Notes under the pieces: generated by a model
What the model saw: the letters and a program-made list of their open reading frames with translations, nothing else
Databases searched by the model: none
What the model was told of the DNA's origin: nothing
From: an uncultured bacterium
GTDB taxonomy: Bacteria; Patescibacteriota; Minisyncoccia; Phycocordibacterales; UBA918
DNA length: 7,262 nt
Assembly (NCBI GenBank): GCA_913050645.1
Contig: CAJXAG010000048.1
Location: forward strand, 1 to 7,262
Reading direction: 5' to 3'
In this document: positions 6,014 through 7,262 of the stretch, piece by piece
Layout: each line of letters starts with the position of its first letter
Numbering within the stretch: position 1 is the first letter of the stretch
Translations under genes and position numbers: made by a program

Positions 6014-6895
6014 ATGCGGAAATTCCTAAAAGGGAAAAAAGTGAAAGCTAAAAAACGTCCAAAAGGAAAAGAAGAGCAGTCGGTGTTACGGGTGCAGATT
6101 TTTGTTGGCACGGGTATTGTGCTCGTTATTTCTTTGCTGCTTACAGGTATATACTTCGGCTCACGTGTTGATTCGCTGCAAATTACTGATGTCACGGTGT
6201 ATGGTGGGTACACCATTCCGCACACAGACGTACGCGATGCAACACAGACGCTCCTGGAAGGTTCATATTTTAGGCTCGTTCCATACACATTCACCTGGAC
6301 GTACCCAAAGCGCGCGGTGGTAAGTAAACTTGCAGAAATGCCGCGACTGAAACAAAGTCAAGTGTCACTAGAAGGACAAACACTAACCATTGTGTTTGAT
6401 GAATATCAGCCGACTGCATTATGGTGTTCTGAAACAGAAAGTTCTTGCTACTTCCTGGATTCTGCCGGCTTTGCGTTTGCCAAGGCACCAGAACTTTCGG
6501 GGGGAGCTTTCATTCGTTATGGTGAAATAGGGAAGGAGGCTGCGGTGAAGACACAGATGGTGGATCGGGAATTTCTGAAGACATCACAAGCGTTTGCGCA
6601 ACAGCTTGCTGATGAACTCGGATTATACGTAACACACATCACTGTCCTCGATCCATTAGATGTAGAGTATACAGTCTCTGGAGGTGGAGTGATAAAAGTG
6701 TCGCAACGTGTAGATCTCGATACGACATTTGCTAACGTACGTTCAATTCTTCTCTCAGAAGAATTTGCTCATCTTGAGACAGGCGCATTTGCATATATTG
6801 ACCTTCGATTTGGTGACAAGGTCTTTGTGAACGAAGTAGGTGAAGTCGAGCAAAAAGAAACCGCCACCTCGAGTGAGGAAGCGGTCGGTGAGTAG
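6014..6895 (+). CDS. ftsQ: FtsQ/DivIB-like cell-division protein (POTRA domain, single-pass membrane)
   Basis: FtsQ/DivIB links early and late divisome proteins and acts at the septum, with its bulk outside the membrane. The start at 6014 (MRKFLKGKK) gives 293 aa; an in-frame ATG at 5972 lies inside a terminator palindrome and is rejected. Residues 1-26 are strongly basic and cytoplasmic, residues 27-48 form one hydrophobic membrane helix, and residues 54-125 fit a POTRA domain (ITDVTVYGGYTIPHTDV..., then a strand TLTIVFDEYQPTALW). A beta-rich domain follows (130-275), and the tail is acidic and Glu/Ser-rich. The order and size match FtsQ, but the family diverges strongly in sequence, so the assignment rests on architecture. 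No ftsA or ftsZ follows; the next gene is convergent. The gene seems to be transcribed alone. Confidence 0.7.
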   Translation: MRKFLKGKKVKAKKRPKGKEEQSVLRVQIFVGTGIVLVISLLLTGIYFGSRVDSLQITDVTVYGGYTIPHTDVRDATQTLLEGSYFRLVPYTFTWTYPKRAVVSKLAEMPRLKQSQVSLEGQTLTIVFDEYQPTALWCSETESSCYFLDSAGFAFAKAPELSGGAFIRYGEIGKEAAVKTQMVDREFLKTSQAFAQQLADELGLYVTHITVLDPLDVEYTVSGGGVIKVSQRVDLDTTFANVRSILLSEEFAHLETGAFAYIDLRFGDKVFVNEVGEVEQKETATSSEEAVGE

Positions 6896-6896
6896 C

Positions 6897-7070
6897 TTAT
6901 TCTTTGTACTTAAAGAGCAGGAAGCAGAAAGCGATTGCGCCAATGCCGAATTTGCTCACGTCTGCTGTTTCTGTGATTGGCGTTTCGTACCAAATATGAC
7001 CGATGATGGGTATTGCTGCCACAATTGCAATAAGTGCGGTAGCAATCAGGAAGTTAAACGATTTAATCAT
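6897..7070 (-). CDS. Small 57-aa two-helix membrane protein of unknown function
   Basis: On the - strand an ATG at 7070-7068 opens a 57-codon frame ending with TAA at 6899-6897. A good ribosome-binding site (AAGGAA) lies nine bases upstream of the ATG, and a promoter-like pair sits further upstream. The protein has two hydrophobic stretches (residues 5-24 and 40-54) joined by a short polar loop (YETPITETADVSK) and ends in a short charged tail (KYKE). The likely topology is a helical hairpin with both ends in the cytoplasm. I do not recognise the family. The gene is convergent with the ftsQ-like gene, with one base between the stop codons and no terminator between them. Confidence 0.7.
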   Translation of the reverse strand: MIKSFNFLIATALIAIVAAIPIIGHIWYETPITETADVSKFGIGAIAFCFLLFKYKE

Positions 7071-7106
7071 TCTTATGATTTCCTTGCGTTTGTTGCATCT
7101 TTGGGT

Positions 7107-7134
7107 ACTATACTGAAACTTTTAAAAAAGTCCA
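7107..7134 (-). promoter_or_regulatory. Candidate promoter of the 57-aa membrane protein gene
   Basis: Read on the - strand, TGGACT (7134-7129) is a four-of-six match to the -35 box, and TATAGT (7112-7107) is a good -10 box 16 bases downstream. The -10 lies about 37 bases before the ATG at 7070. On the + strand the same bases offer TATACT (7109-7114), so the direction is not fully certain. Confidence 0.5.
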
Positions 7135-7197
7135 CATACGTACTGGCACCTATGCTCATTAAAACTCAACAACAGAGCTGTACTCCAACCACACACA

Positions 7198-7262
7198 CTC
7201 TGGATTACCCAGCCCTAACTTCATTAGGAGTTGGGTATACTTCACAGAAGCTCGCAATGACG
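7198..7262 (-). repeat. Hairpin-bearing dispersed-repeat-like sequence at the right edge
   Basis: Read on the - strand, this begins CGTCATTGCGAGC and ends AATCCAGAG, the two ends of a palindromic repeat type that I recall from several bacterial genomes. Between them lies an imperfect hairpin: CCCA/TGGG (7208-7211 with 7232-7235) enclosing CCTAA/TTAGG (7214-7218 with 7224-7228). A shorter CTTC-TGT-GAAG hairpin sits beside it. The window ends at the first base of the motif, so the outer boundary is unknown. Positions 7071-7197 hold the promoter above and no other feature I can support. Confidence 0.45.

Noticed and set aside
3..7070. Alternative genetic code with TGA recoded to glycine, as in Gracilibacteria and SR1, because no gene here ends in TGA
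   Set aside because: Five long genes contain many GGN glycine codons and no in-frame TGA, and six stops are too few to show avoidance. The standard code explains everything.
7152..7262. A + strand reading frame from ATG at 7152 that stays open to the window end (37 codons)
   Set aside because: No ribosome-binding site, low-complexity composition, and it runs through the hairpin and repeat-like sequence. It could be the start of a gene, but nothing visible supports it.

Overview
The window looks like chromosomal DNA of a bacterium, most plausibly a member of the Candidate Phyla Radiation (Patescibacteria, Parcubacteria-like). The main support is the seryl-tRNA synthetase, whose N-terminal arm, motif 2 and Thermus-type motif 3 read like Parcubacteria sequences I remember. 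The standard genetic code applies: five long reading frames run uninterrupted, and the stops are TAA or TAG. The lineage call is inference from family resemblance and was not checked by any search.

Left part (1-4448): three accessory-looking genes, all on the + strand and each closed by its own intrinsic terminator. First comes the 3' part of a GHKL-type (Hsp90/MutL/MORC-like) ATPase that is cut by the left edge. Two unrecognised proteins follow (536 and 313 aa), each with its own promoter. They share a winged-helix-like module (three copies in the first, one in the second) and a nearly identical C-terminal coiled-coil tail. The duplication runs past the stop codons and includes the terminator hairpin, so each gene looks like a self-contained promoter-ORF-terminator cassette with a common 3' end. 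This is the most unusual part of the window.

Middle (4449-6013): serS, a housekeeping gene with its own -10 box. It is followed by about 230 bp without a gene that holds three strong inverted repeats in a row: a long GC-rich compound hairpin, a smaller compound hairpin, and a perfect 42-bp palindrome that probably acts as a terminator.

Right part (6001-7262): an FtsQ/DivIB-like cell-division protein with a -10-like box so close to its ATG that the mRNA may be leaderless. A convergent 57-aa two-helix membrane protein lies on the - strand, one base past the ftsQ-like stop. The right edge has no convincing gene and holds a hairpin-bearing sequence resembling the dispersed CGTCATTGCGAG-type repeats.

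The genes do not form one operon. Terminators separate the three left genes from each other and from serS, and serS from the ftsQ-like gene. A functional link between the GHKL ATPase and the two modular proteins is possible from proximity and shared style (lysine/proline-rich linkers), but it is only a hypothesis.
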